A stretch of DNA of 21,028 nucleotides from Embleya sp040605455. Lineage in GTDB: Bacteria; Actinomycetota; Actinomycetes; Streptomycetales; Streptomycetaceae. The stretch spans positions 1-21,028 of the forward strand of contig NZ_JBEXCV010000151.1 in assembly GCF_040605455.1 (NCBI RefSeq), read 5' to 3'. Under the pieces are notes generated by a model. The model had not been told where the DNA came from. It saw nothing but the letters and a program-made list of their open reading frames with translations, and did no database searches. Below, in pieces: positions 1-6,886 of the stretch; position 1 is the first letter of the stretch; each line of letters opens with the position of its first letter. The translations under genes were made by a program, and so were the position numbers.

Positions 1-82
1 CCTCCACCATCACCCGGGTCGGCCCGGTGGCGACCTTGCCCTGGCGTACCGTGCCGCCGAGCAGCTCGCGCACGATCGGCAG
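1..82 (-). other. Foreign coding fragment at the left edge (unidentified gene)
   Basis: Read on the minus strand from base 82 to base 2, 27 codons are open and 26 end in G or C, the signature of real coding sequence in this genome. The peptide reads LPIVRELLGGTVRQGKVATG and then PTRVMVE, running off the window. I do not recognise the family. On the plus strand the DUF881 frame is open here too, but its third positions are only about half G/C, and the bias recovers from about base 85. The simplest reading is that a different gene is joined to the DUF881 gene near base 82-88, by a contig-end artefact or a real rearrangement. Confidence 0.45.
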
Positions 83-159
83 CGCGCGACACGCCCGAGT
101 CGGAAACGGATTCGCACGCGGTTTCCGACGCGGTTTCCGAGCCGCACGCGCACGAGCCG

Positions 160-903
160 GTGGACGATCAGCCGGGTCGGCGCAGGCTGCTGGACGCGTT
201 CTGGCCGCCGCGCGTGAGCCGGGCTCAACTCGTGGGCGCCGTGCTGCTGTTCGCGCTCGGCGCGGGACTGGCCATCCAGGTGCGCTCGAATACCGAGTCG
301 GACCCGCTGCGCGGCGCGCGGCAGGAGGACCTGGTCCGAGTCCTGGACGAACTCGGCGAGCGCACCCGGCGGTTGGAGGACGAGAAGCACCGACTGGAGA
401 ACAGCCGTACCCAGTTGCAGAACAGCAACGACCGGGTCCAGGAGGCACGCGAGCAGAACGCGGCCAAGGCGGACGCGCTGGGCGTGCTCGCGGGCACGGT
501 CAAGGCCACCGGGCCGGGCATCACGTTGACCATCACCGACCCGCAGCGCACGGTCAGCGGCGACGTGCTGCTGGACACGCTCCAGGAGCTGCGCGCGGCG
601 GGCGCCGAGGTGATCCAGATCAACGACGTGCGCGTGGTGGCGGGCACGTGGTTCAACGGCACGCCGCCCGGCGACATCGTGATCGACGGCACCAAGGTGC
701 TGCCGCCGTACGTGTTCAAGGTGATCGGCAATCCGCAGGATCTCCAGCCCGCGCTCAACATTCCCGGGGGCGTCGTGAAGACTCTGGAGAAGAAGCAGGC
801 GGGGGCCATCGTCACCCCCTCGCAGGAGGTGCTGATCGACGCCTTGCGGCCCGCGAACAAGCCTGGTTACGCTCGCTCGGCACCGGGCGCCGGTAACGGG
901 TGA
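160..903 (+). CDS. DUF881 family membrane protein (5' end probably lost)
   Basis: Numbered from the first in-frame start (GTG at 160, 247 aa), this is a short N-terminal cytoplasmic tail, one membrane segment at about residues 22-40, a charged coiled coil at about 53-108, and an alpha/beta extracytoplasmic DUF881 domain. Within that domain are the family-typical stretches TGPGITLTITDP, LLDTLQELRAAGAEVIQIN and PALNIPGGVVKTLEKKQ. DUF881 proteins flank a small basic membrane protein near the glycine cleavage genes in actinobacteria (Rv1823-Rv1825 in M. tuberculosis). The family function is unknown; some members lie near division genes. In-frame codons between about 85 and 160 also have strong G/C third positions, so the true start is probably further upstream and cut off by the odd junction near base 85. 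The gcvH start follows 74 bases after the stop, so the two are probably co-transcribed. Confidence 0.85.
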   Translation: MDDQPGRRRLLDAFWPPRVSRAQLVGAVLLFALGAGLAIQVRSNTESDPLRGARQEDLVRVLDELGERTRRLEDEKHRLENSRTQLQNSNDRVQEAREQNAAKADALGVLAGTVKATGPGITLTITDPQRTVSGDVLLDTLQELRAAGAEVIQINDVRVVAGTWFNGTPPGDIVIDGTKVLPPYVFKVIGNPQDLQPALNIPGGVVKTLEKKQAGAIVTPSQEVLIDALRPANKPGYARSAPGAGNG

Positions 904-977
904 GTACACCTGACAGAATCAGTCCGCCGGTCGCCGTCGGTGCACCACTCATCAGGCAGGAAGGGCAGGCTGTCCGC

Positions 978-1364
978 ATGTACCCCGCAGATCTCGCGTA
1001 CACGACGGAGCACGAATGGGTGCGCGTCATGGAAGAGATCTCCGGGACGGTGCGGATCGGCATCACCGAATTCGCGCAGGACGCGCTCGGTGACATCGTC
1101 TACGTCACGCTGCCGCCGGTCGGCACTCGCGTCGTGGCCGGACAGCCCTGCGGCGAACTGGAATCGACCAAGAGTGTCAGCGACCTCTTCGCGCCGCTCG
1201 ACGGCGTCGTGACCACCGTCAACGACGTGCTCGACGGCGCACCGGAGTTGGTCAACTCCGATCCCTACGGCGACGGTTGGATGTTCGAGGTACGCCTCGA
1301 CGACCCCGCCGCACCGGCCGCGCTCTTGGACGCGGCCGCCTATCAGAACAGCCTGGGCTCCTGA
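978..1364 (+). CDS. gcvH: Glycine cleavage system H protein (lipoyl carrier)
   Basis: GcvH carries the aminomethyl group on a lipoyl arm between GcvP, GcvT and lipoamide dehydrogenase in the cytoplasmic glycine cleavage complex. The 128-aa protein has the full family layout: TTEHEWVRV near the N-terminus, GITEFAQDALGDIVYV at about 28-43, and the lipoylation site ELESTKSVSDL with the modified lysine at Lys65. The C-terminus ends in the usual LLDAAAYQ stretch. I chose ATG at 978 because family members begin just before the YTTEHEW motif and a purine-rich AGGAAGGGCAGG lies upstream. The GTG at 900 would add 26 residues with no family counterpart. Its partner gcvP lies 6.5 kb downstream and the FHA gene starts 88 bases after the stop. 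Confidence 0.96.
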   Translation: MYPADLAYTTEHEWVRVMEEISGTVRIGITEFAQDALGDIVYVTLPPVGTRVVAGQPCGELESTKSVSDLFAPLDGVVTTVNDVLDGAPELVNSDPYGDGWMFEVRLDDPAAPAALLDAAAYQNSLGS

Positions 1365-1452
1365 CGGCCCGGCGAAGCGGTAGGCAGTCCATCACCACGA
1401 CCCACTCCTCCTGCCCCACGGGCGGGCCAGGTTCTCTCGGGGAGGTTCGCCC

Positions 1453-2256
1453 GTGAAGTTGTTCGCGAAATTGTTCGGTCGTTCCCGTCGCTCCGGCGAC
1501 GCGCCGGCTGCCGATGCGGGGAGGGCCGGCAACCCGCCGGCCGCCCCGCCGACGATGCCGCCGGGCACCCCGTACGGGGCGTCCGCCGGCTCATCTCCCG
1601 CACCCGCTCCGCAGCTGGGCGACTCCGACGCGACCGCCGGGCATGTCGCTGTTGACCACGAACACACGGCGCGCATAAGTTTCGGGCAACTCTCGACCGA
1701 AGGTCGAGGTTCGACCGGAACGGGTCAGGAGGCCGACGTGGTGGTGTGCAGCACGTGTGGGCATCACAATCCGCCCGGTGGCCGGTTCTGCTCCAACTGC
1801 GGCGCACGCCTGGGTGCGGGTGCCGAGCGGGCGTCCGAGCAGACCTCGACCATCTCGATCAGCGGCATCGAGGCGCTGGACGCGGAACCCGCGCCCCGCG
1901 AGATCCTCACCCCCGAGGCGCAGGCCGCGGTGGACGCGCTGCCGCCGGGCACCGCGCTGCTCGTGGTCCGCCGGGGGCCCAACTCGGGCAGCCGTTTCCT
2001 GCTCGACTCGGACCGCACCACGGCCGGTCGGCATCCGCAGAGCGACATCTTCCTCGACGACGTGACGGTCTCGCGCAAGCACGCGGAGTTCCGCCGCACC
2101 GCCGGCGGCTTCGCGGTGGCCGACGTGGGCAGCCTCAACGGCACCTACGTGGGTCGCGAGCGGATCGACGAGATCCCGCTGACGCCGGGCGACGAGGTGC
2201 AGATCGGCAAGTACCGACTGGTCTTCTTCCCCAGTCGGCAAGGGCAGATCGGGTGA
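1453..2256 (+). CDS. garA: FHA-domain protein with zinc ribbon, GarA/OdhI-like
   Basis: The 267-aa protein has a basic N-terminus, a long Pro/Ala/Gly-rich linker (about 15-90), a zinc ribbon with two CxxC pairs (Cys99/Cys102 and Cys113/Cys116), and a Thr/Ser-rich stretch EQTSTISISG at 129-138. A canonical FHA domain follows (about 168-258) with GRHP at 192-195, SRKH at 207-210 and NGT at 229-231, the phosphothreonine-binding residues. GarA in mycobacteria and OdhI in corynebacteria are phosphorylated on an ETTS motif by Ser/Thr kinases and switch between self-binding and inhibition of 2-oxoglutarate dehydrogenase. EQTST sits at the equivalent place. The zinc ribbon and long linker are absent from GarA itself, so orthology is inferred from the FHA domain, phospho-motif and gene order. 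GTG 1453 follows a strong GGGGAGG site. The stop overlaps the next start. Confidence 0.88.
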   Translation: MKLFAKLFGRSRRSGDAPAADAGRAGNPPAAPPTMPPGTPYGASAGSSPAPAPQLGDSDATAGHVAVDHEHTARISFGQLSTEGRGSTGTGQEADVVVCSTCGHHNPPGGRFCSNCGARLGAGAERASEQTSTISISGIEALDAEPAPREILTPEAQAAVDALPPGTALLVVRRGPNSGSRFLLDSDRTTAGRHPQSDIFLDDVTVSRKHAEFRRTAGGFAVADVGSLNGTYVGRERIDEIPLTPGDEVQIGKYRLVFFPSRQGQIG

Positions 2257-3005
2257 GTCCGGCGGCGGCCGGATCGGTCTCCTTGAGCATCGGCGGGGTG
2301 TTGACCCTGCTGCGTCCCGAGTTCCCGGACATCAGCATCTCCAAGATCCGGTTCCTCGAGGCGGAAGGGCTCATCGAGCCGCAGCGGAGCCCGTCGGGCT
2401 ATCGCAAGTTCGGCGCCGCCGACATCGAACGACTGCGCTACGTGCTGCGCGTGCAGCGCGACCGCTATCTGCCGCTCCGGGTGATCAAGGATCAACTGGA
2501 CGCGATGGATCGCGGGCTCGAACCGGCCGGCCCGACCCCGGCCGAAGCCGAGCGTGCCCAGGACGCCGACGGCGATCCCGGGTCGGCCGGTCGGGACGGC
2601 ACCACAGTGCTGCTCGACCGGCCGGGCCTGATCGCTGCGGCCGGCATCCAGGACGTGGACCTGGCGCGGCTGGAGGAGTTCGGGCTGATCCAGCCGCACC
2701 GCCCGCGTCCCGGCGGCGCCGACGGTGAACACGCGGTGGTCTACGACGGTGACGCGCTGGTGGTGGCCCGGTTGGTGGCCGCGCTGGGACGCTACGGCGT
2801 CGAACCGCGGCACCTGCGTCAAACCAAGGCCGCCGCGGACCGCGAGGCCGCTCTGGTCGAACAGATCGTCGCGCCGCTCCTGCACCGCCGGGGTGCGCGT
2901 GCCAAGGCGGGTGCCGAGGAGACCGTGCGCGACCTGCTCGCGCTCACCTCGCGGCTGCACACCGTCCTGGTCACCACGGCGCTCGCGCCCCGCCTGGGCC
3001 GCTGA
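2253..3005 (+). CDS. ftsR: MerR-family transcriptional regulator, FtsR type
   Basis: The GTG start at 2253 overlaps the stop of the FHA gene (GTGA), so the two are translationally coupled. The 250-aa product has a MerR winged helix at about 11-85, with ISISKIRFLEAEGLI, a PSGYRKF wing and LRYVLRVQRDRYLPLRVIK. After an acidic linker, a second HTH-like segment appears (LIAAAGIQDVDLARLEEFGL, about 128-148), then a helical domain containing EPRHLRQTKAAADREAALV. This layout matches M. tuberculosis Rv1828 and Corynebacterium glutamicum FtsR, an activator of ftsZ that lies next to odhI. The target here is not visible in the window. Other start codons just upstream would fall inside the FHA coding sequence. 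Confidence 0.9.
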   Translation: MSPAAAGSVSLSIGGVLTLLRPEFPDISISKIRFLEAEGLIEPQRSPSGYRKFGAADIERLRYVLRVQRDRYLPLRVIKDQLDAMDRGLEPAGPTPAEAERAQDADGDPGSAGRDGTTVLLDRPGLIAAAGIQDVDLARLEEFGLIQPHRPRPGGADGEHAVVYDGDALVVARLVAALGRYGVEPRHLRQTKAAADREAALVEQIVAPLLHRRGARAKAGAEETVRDLLALTSRLHTVLVTTALAPRLGR

Positions 3006-3140
3006 GCAGCCCGGCAGCCCGGCCACCGGTGATCCCGGTTGCGCGGCGAGTCGGGGCATGCGTCTCGCCCCACGAAGAAAAAACGACGAATCCCCGACCA
3101 ATTCGGCCCCTGGGGATCGGTGACCGACAGTCGGGCGCGC

Positions 3141-3146
3141 TAGTGT
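3141..3146 (+). promoter_or_regulatory. Putative -10 box for a leaderless DUF151 transcript
   Basis: TAGTGT fits the actinobacterial TAnnnT -10 consensus. Its last base is six nucleotides before the GTG start at 3153, which would place the transcription start on the start codon. No ribosome binding site precedes the GTG, which supports a leaderless mRNA. The -35 region is weak. Confidence 0.5.
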
Positions 3147-3152
3147 GGCGAT

Positions 3153-3626
3153 GTGAACGAGCTAGAGGTTGTGGGCGTCCGGGTGGAGATGCCCTCTAAC
3201 CAGCCGATCGTGCTCCTACGGGAGACGGGGGGCGATCGTTATCTCCCCATCTGGATCGGCCCGGTAGAGGCGACGGCCATCGCGTTCGCCCAACAGGGCG
3301 TGGTACCCGCGCGTCCTCTGACGCACGATCTCTTCCGGGACGTGCTGGAGGCGTTGGGGCAGGAATTGACCCAGATCCGGATCACCGACCTGCGCGAGGG
3401 CGTGTTCTACGCCGAGCTGGTCTTCTCCGGCGGCGTGGAGGTCAGCGCGCGCCCGTCGGATGCGATCGCGCTCGCGCTGCGGACCGGGACGTCGATCGTC
3501 GGCAGCGACGCGGTCCTGGACGAGGCGGGCATCGTGATCCCCAACGAGCAGGAGGACGAGATCGAGAAGTTCAGGGAATTCCTGAACGACATCTCGCCCG
3601 AGGACTTCGGCACCACGAGCCAATAG
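3153..3626 (+). CDS. Bifunctional nuclease family protein (DUF151/BFN domain)
   Basis: The 157-aa protein is a full-length DUF151 (BFN) domain with the hallmark stretches MPSNQPIVLLRE, RYLPIWIGPVEATAIA and RPLTHDLFRDVLEALG. These are followed by REGVFYAELVF, ARPSDAIALALRTGTSI and an acidic tail EQEDEIEKFREFLND. Related plant proteins show RNase and DNase activity; in actinobacteria the role is not established. The M. tuberculosis counterpart Rv1829 holds the same place after the FtsR-type regulator. The GTG start at 3153 has no Shine-Dalgarno sequence and probably begins a leaderless transcript from the -10 box at 3141. The gap of 147 bases from ftsR suggests independent transcription. Confidence 0.92.
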   Translation: MNELEVVGVRVEMPSNQPIVLLRETGGDRYLPIWIGPVEATAIAFAQQGVVPARPLTHDLFRDVLEALGQELTQIRITDLREGVFYAELVFSGGVEVSARPSDAIALALRTGTSIVGSDAVLDEAGIVIPNEQEDEIEKFREFLNDISPEDFGTTSQ

Positions 3627-3658
3627 CCGGCCCGCTTCGGCCCGGTGCGCGTCCGAAG

Positions 3659-3708
3659 CCGCCGACCGTCCCGCCCGCCGTCCTCGGCGAGGGGGTACCG
3701 GTCGGCGG
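3659..3708 (+). terminator. Hairpin downstream of the DUF151 gene
   Basis: A 10-bp perfect inverted repeat (CCGCCGACCG at 3659-3668 and CGGTCGGCGG at 3699-3708) encloses a 30-nt GC-rich loop and is followed by TTCTTT. It starts about 30 bases after the stop codon, where a terminator would be expected. The large loop makes this a moderate call. Confidence 0.45.
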
Positions 3709-3830
3709 TTCTTTGCGTTCGGGACCGGCCGGATCGCGCCGCCGCCGACCGGCCGGGGGCTGCGGCCGGCGGTCGCGCACACGCTCGGACCCGCCCGCCG
3801 GACCGCGGTGTACAGACAGTCGGAGTCGAT

Positions 3831-3850
3831 CCGTTTCGATCCGTTTCGAT
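3831..3850 (+). repeat. Perfect tandem 10-bp repeat upstream of the second MerR gene
   Basis: CCGTTTCGAT occurs twice in direct succession, preceded by a partial CGAT. A short inverted repeat, TGGTTCAAACCA, lies at 3886-3897. Both sit upstream of the promoter at 3941 and may be protein-binding sites; nothing identifies the binder. The rest of the 458-base gap 3627-4084 holds the hairpin at 3659, this repeat and the promoter at 3941, and no convincing gene. Confidence 0.4.
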
Positions 3851-3940
3851 CAGCGGCAAAGTGGCCAGACCTACCCCTGAAGCGTTGGTTCAAACCACTC
3901 GTGCGAGGAGCGTCACTCGGCGTGCCGAACGGCGCGGTCG

Positions 3941-3969
3941 TTGACGCGCTGTTGGTGACTGCCTACCGT
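3941..3969 (+). promoter_or_regulatory. Sigma-70-type promoter for the second MerR gene, with palindrome at +1
   Basis: TTGACG at 3941-3946 and TACCGT at 3964-3969 are separated by exactly 17 bases, close to the HrdB/SigA consensus. A palindrome, GTCGAAATCGAC (3968-3979), overlaps the end of the -10 box and the expected start site near 3976, a position suited to a repressor or autoregulator. The mRNA leader would be about 110 bases. Confidence 0.6.
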
Positions 3970-4084
3970 CGAAATCGACAGTTCCGGGATGACCCCTGCG
4001 CGTTGCACCTCGCCGCCTGCGGCCCGGGACTGAAGAGACTCTTTGCGCCGTACCCGGGCGCGGGGAGACGAAAGGGAGGTCGGC

Positions 4085-4699
4085 GTGAGCAGCACCGGCG
4101 ACATCACGGCGGCGGAACGCGCCCGCACGGCACGTCCTCTGCCGGCGACCGACCCCGGTGCGGGCCCCCGGCGGCAGGACGTCTCGCCGGCCGGCACCCC
4201 GTCGGAGGACGTCGGCTACCGAGGCCCGACGGCCTGCGCGGCGGCCGGCATCACCTATCGCCAACTCGACTACTGGGCGCGCACCGGCCTGGTCGAGCCC
4301 ACGGTCCGCCCGGCCCACGGCTCGGGCACCCAGCGCCTGTACGGCTTCCGCGACATCCTGGTGCTCAAGATCGTCAAGCGGCTCCTGGACACCGGCGTCT
4401 CGCTGCAGAACATCCGGATCGCGGTGGCCCACCTGCGAGGCCGCGGCATCGGCGACCTGGCCGGGATGACGCTGATGAGCGACGGCGCCAGTGTGTACGA
4501 GTGCACGTCGTACGACGAGGTCATCGACCTGGTCCAGGGTGGCCAGGGGGTCTTCGGGATCGCCGTGGGGGCGGTGTGGCGCGAGGTCGAGGGCTCGCTC
4601 GCGCAGCTCCAGGGCGAGGACACCGGCACCGGAGAGCCGATCACGCCGGTCCATCCGGGCGACGAATTGGCGCGCAGGCGGCGCGACAAGGCGGTCTGA
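4085..4699 (+). CDS. MerR-family transcriptional regulator (Rv1830-like)
   Basis: The 204-aa product begins at GTG 4085, five bases after a strong GGGAGG. Residues 1-44 are a low-complexity tail. The MerR DNA-binding domain spans about 45-120, with GYRGPTACAAAGITYRQLDY, the wing GSGTQRLYGFRD and VLKIVKRLLDTGVSLQNIR. The C-terminal part (about 125-175) contains LMSDGASVYECTS, QGGQGVFGIAVG and a conserved ELARRRR tail. It is the counterpart of M. tuberculosis Rv1830 and C. glutamicum Cg1633, always found two genes after the FtsR-type gene. No effector-binding cysteine cluster of the metal-sensing MerR type is present. Targets are unknown. It has its own promoter and possible operator at 3941-3979. 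Confidence 0.92.
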   Translation: MSSTGDITAAERARTARPLPATDPGAGPRRQDVSPAGTPSEDVGYRGPTACAAAGITYRQLDYWARTGLVEPTVRPAHGSGTQRLYGFRDILVLKIVKRLLDTGVSLQNIRIAVAHLRGRGIGDLAGMTLMSDGASVYECTSYDEVIDLVQGGQGVFGIAVGAVWREVEGSLAQLQGEDTGTGEPITPVHPGDELARRRRDKAV

Positions 4700-4745
4700 G
4701 GCGCCCGCGGCGGATGGGAACCGGTCCGACGGGCAGGACGTCCCC

Positions 4746-5432
4746 ATGGACGTGATCATTCGTCGGCCGACCCTGCCGCGCTCGCGGCGAGCCCAACGAC
4801 GCGGCTATCAGGCCGCCGTCCTGCTCACCGTGGCCGGACTGGCCCCGATCACGGGGCTGCACCTGTACGCCGGGAACCGGGTCCGCTCACCGGCCGACGT
4901 GCCGTACCAGGACGTCACGATGGTGCTCGGCGCGGGCGTGCACGGGGACCGGCCGTCCGATCTGCTGGCCCGCCGGTTGGACGTCGCACTCGGGTTGTAC
5001 CGGGCCGGCAAGACCCGGGTGATCCTGGTCAGCGGCGACGGCGGCGGCAACCGCTACGACGAGACCGGGGTGATGCGGCGCTACCTCGCGGACCGGGGAA
5101 TCCCGCAGCACCGGATCGTGAGCGACGAATCGGGATTCTCCACCTGGGAGTCCTGCGTCCGCGCGAAGCACGTCTACGGGATCGACCGGGTCATCGTGGT
5201 AACGCAGAGCTTCCATCTGCGGCGTGCGCTCGGGCTGTGCCGGGCCGCCGGGATATCCGCGTACGGCGTCCCGGACGAGTCCTTCACGTGGGGCCACATC
5301 GGGCCCACCGTGTACGGCACCGGGCGCGAGATGCTCGCGGCGATCAAGGCGACCGGTCAGATCGTGGTCAAACCGGATCCGCGCGCACGCGATCCGAGGA
5401 ACGACGAGATCCGCCGCGCCCTGAGCGACTGA
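4746..5432 (+). CDS. DUF218 (SanA/YdcF/ElyC-like) membrane-anchored protein
   Basis: The 228-aa protein has a basic N-terminus, one membrane segment at about residues 24-42 (VLLTVAGLAPITGLHLYAG), and a DUF218 domain. That domain contains VLGAGVHGDRPSDLLARRLD, ILVSGDGGGNRYDETGVMRR, DESGFSTWESCVRAK and VVTQSFHLRRALGLC. E. coli SanA and ElyC act in envelope integrity; the chemistry of the family is not settled. ATG 4746 is chosen because it places a short positively charged tail before the membrane segment. The earlier in-frame start at 4491 would lie inside the MerR gene. The gene begins 46 bases after the MerR stop and ends 49 bases before dinB, so these may form one transcript. Confidence 0.88.
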   Translation: MDVIIRRPTLPRSRRAQRRGYQAAVLLTVAGLAPITGLHLYAGNRVRSPADVPYQDVTMVLGAGVHGDRPSDLLARRLDVALGLYRAGKTRVILVSGDGGGNRYDETGVMRRYLADRGIPQHRIVSDESGFSTWESCVRAKHVYGIDRVIVVTQSFHLRRALGLCRAAGISAYGVPDESFTWGHIGPTVYGTGREMLAAIKATGQIVVKPDPRARDPRNDEIRRALSD

Positions 5433-5481
5433 GTGAGTCAACGCACGCCGATGTCGGTCGCGTGCGTCATCATTGCCCGGT

Positions 5482-6831
5482 GTGAGACAGGCCCCGGGCA
5501 TCCTTCACCTCGACATGGACGCGTTCTACGCGTCGGTCGAGCAGGCCGCGAAGCCCAGCCTGGCCGGCAAGGCGGTGATCGTCGGCGGCATCGGCGCGCG
5601 CGGGGTGGTGGCCACCGCCTCCTATGAGGCCCGAGTGTTCGGCGTGCACTCGGCGATGTCGATCGGCGAGGCCCGCCGACGCTGTCCCAACGCCGCTTTC
5701 CTCAGCCCGCGCTTCGCGCTGTACCGGCAGGTCAGCGACACCGTGATGGAGCTGCTGCATCGGCTCTCGCCGCTGGTGGAGCCGCTCAGCCTGGACGAGG
5801 CGTTCGTCGACCTGGAGGCGGGCCCGCACGGCGGCACGCTGGACACCCGGCGGGTCACCGAGATCGCCGTGCGGCTGCGCGCCGACATCCACGCGGCCAC
5901 CGGGCTGACCTGCTCGGTCGGCGCGGCCACCTCCAAGCTGCTGGCCAAGATCGCGTCCGAGGCGGACAAGCCGGACGGGCTGTGCGTGGTGGCGCCCGGC
6001 GCCGAGCGGGCGATGCTGGACCCGCTGCCGGTGCGCGCGCTGCCCGGGGTCGGCCCGGCCACCGGCGACGTGCTGCGCCGGGCCGGCCTGGACACCGTGG
6101 CCGACCTGGCCGCCGTCGACGAGAGCGAGCTCGTGCGGCTGCTCGGCCAGGCGCACGGACACGGGCTGCACGTACTGGCCGCCGGGTTGGACACGCGCCC
6201 GGTGGTCGCCGACCGGGACGCGAAATCGGTGTCGGTGGAGGACACCTTCGCCACCGACCTGGTGGACCGCGAGCGCATCACGCGGGAGTTGGACCGGCTC
6301 TCGATCCGGTGCGTGGAGCGGCTGCGCGCCGCCGGGCGCTCCGGGCGCACGATCGTGCTCAAGCTGCGCCGCTACGACTTCAGCACGCTGACCCGCTCGG
6401 AGACGCTGCGCGGGCCCACCGACGATCCGGGCGTGGTGCGCGAGACGATCCGTCGGCTGGCCGCGCAGGTGGACGTCACGGGCGGCGTGCGGCTGCTCGG
6501 GGTGGGCGTGAGCGGCTTGGCCGACTTCGCCCAGCAGGACCTGTTCGGCGGGGCCGAGCCGGAGCCCGGTGAGCCGGTCGAGGAGGGCACGGAGGCCGCC
6601 GCGGAAGCGCCCGCGGAGGCCGCCCCGGAGCGGGTCTCCTGGTCGCCGGGCCAGGACGTGCTGCACGAGGGGTTCGGGCCCGGCTGGGTGCAGGGCAGCG
6701 GCGTCGGCCGGGTCACCGTGCGGTTCGAGGTGCCGGGCGGGCGGCCCGGCCGGGTGCGCACGTTTGCGATCACCGATCCGGCGCTGCGACCGGGGGAACC
6801 GATTCCGCTACCGCCCGTCGACCGGGGATAG
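5482..6831 (+). CDS. dinB: DNA polymerase IV (Y-family), with C-terminal Tudor-like extension
   Basis: This is the translesion polymerase that copies damaged or mismatched DNA at stalled forks. The 449-aa product has the palm motif ILHLDMDAFYASVEQ (catalytic Asp11), EARVFGVHSAMSIGEARRRC and SLDEAFVDL with Asp105/Glu106. It also has the HhH segment VRALPGVGPATGDVLRRAGL and a little-finger domain ending near 350. QQDLF at 351-355 fits a sliding-clamp binding motif. After an Ala/Glu linker comes an extra segment (about 385-440) with GQDVLHEGFGPGWVQGSGVG and VTVRFEVPGG, resembling the Tudor-like end of UvrD/PcrA helicases. GTG 5482 is preferred over TTG 5473 because it gives the family's usual short N-terminus. 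No Shine-Dalgarno site and no mycobacterial-type LexA box is visible upstream. Confidence 0.95.
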   Translation: MRQAPGILHLDMDAFYASVEQAAKPSLAGKAVIVGGIGARGVVATASYEARVFGVHSAMSIGEARRRCPNAAFLSPRFALYRQVSDTVMELLHRLSPLVEPLSLDEAFVDLEAGPHGGTLDTRRVTEIAVRLRADIHAATGLTCSVGAATSKLLAKIASEADKPDGLCVVAPGAERAMLDPLPVRALPGVGPATGDVLRRAGLDTVADLAAVDESELVRLLGQAHGHGLHVLAAGLDTRPVVADRDAKSVSVEDTFATDLVDRERITRELDRLSIRCVERLRAAGRSGRTIVLKLRRYDFSTLTRSETLRGPTDDPGVVRETIRRLAAQVDVTGGVRLLGVGVSGLADFAQQDLFGGAEPEPGEPVEEGTEAAAEAPAEAAPERVSWSPGQDVLHEGFGPGWVQGSGVGRVTVRFEVPGGRPGRVRTFAITDPALRPGEPIPLPPVDRG

Positions 6832-6886
6832 CCGCGGCGATCCGGGGCAGGCGCCGGGCAGACGACTCCTCGGGGGTGTCCCCACC

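Noticed and set aside
900..978. GTG 900 as the gcvH start, overlapping the DUF881 stop
   Set aside because: The added 26 residues have no counterpart in GcvH proteins and ATG 978 has a better family fit.
3053..3083. GGGGC/GCCCC hairpin with an adjacent run of six A after ftsR
   Set aside because: For the plus-strand transcript an A-run is on the wrong side and the stem is only 5 bp; no minus-strand gene ends there.
5433..5481. Possible SOS (LexA) box before dinB
   Set aside because: No GAACnnnnGTTC-like sequence is present in the gap; dinB may not be LexA controlled or is transcribed from upstream.
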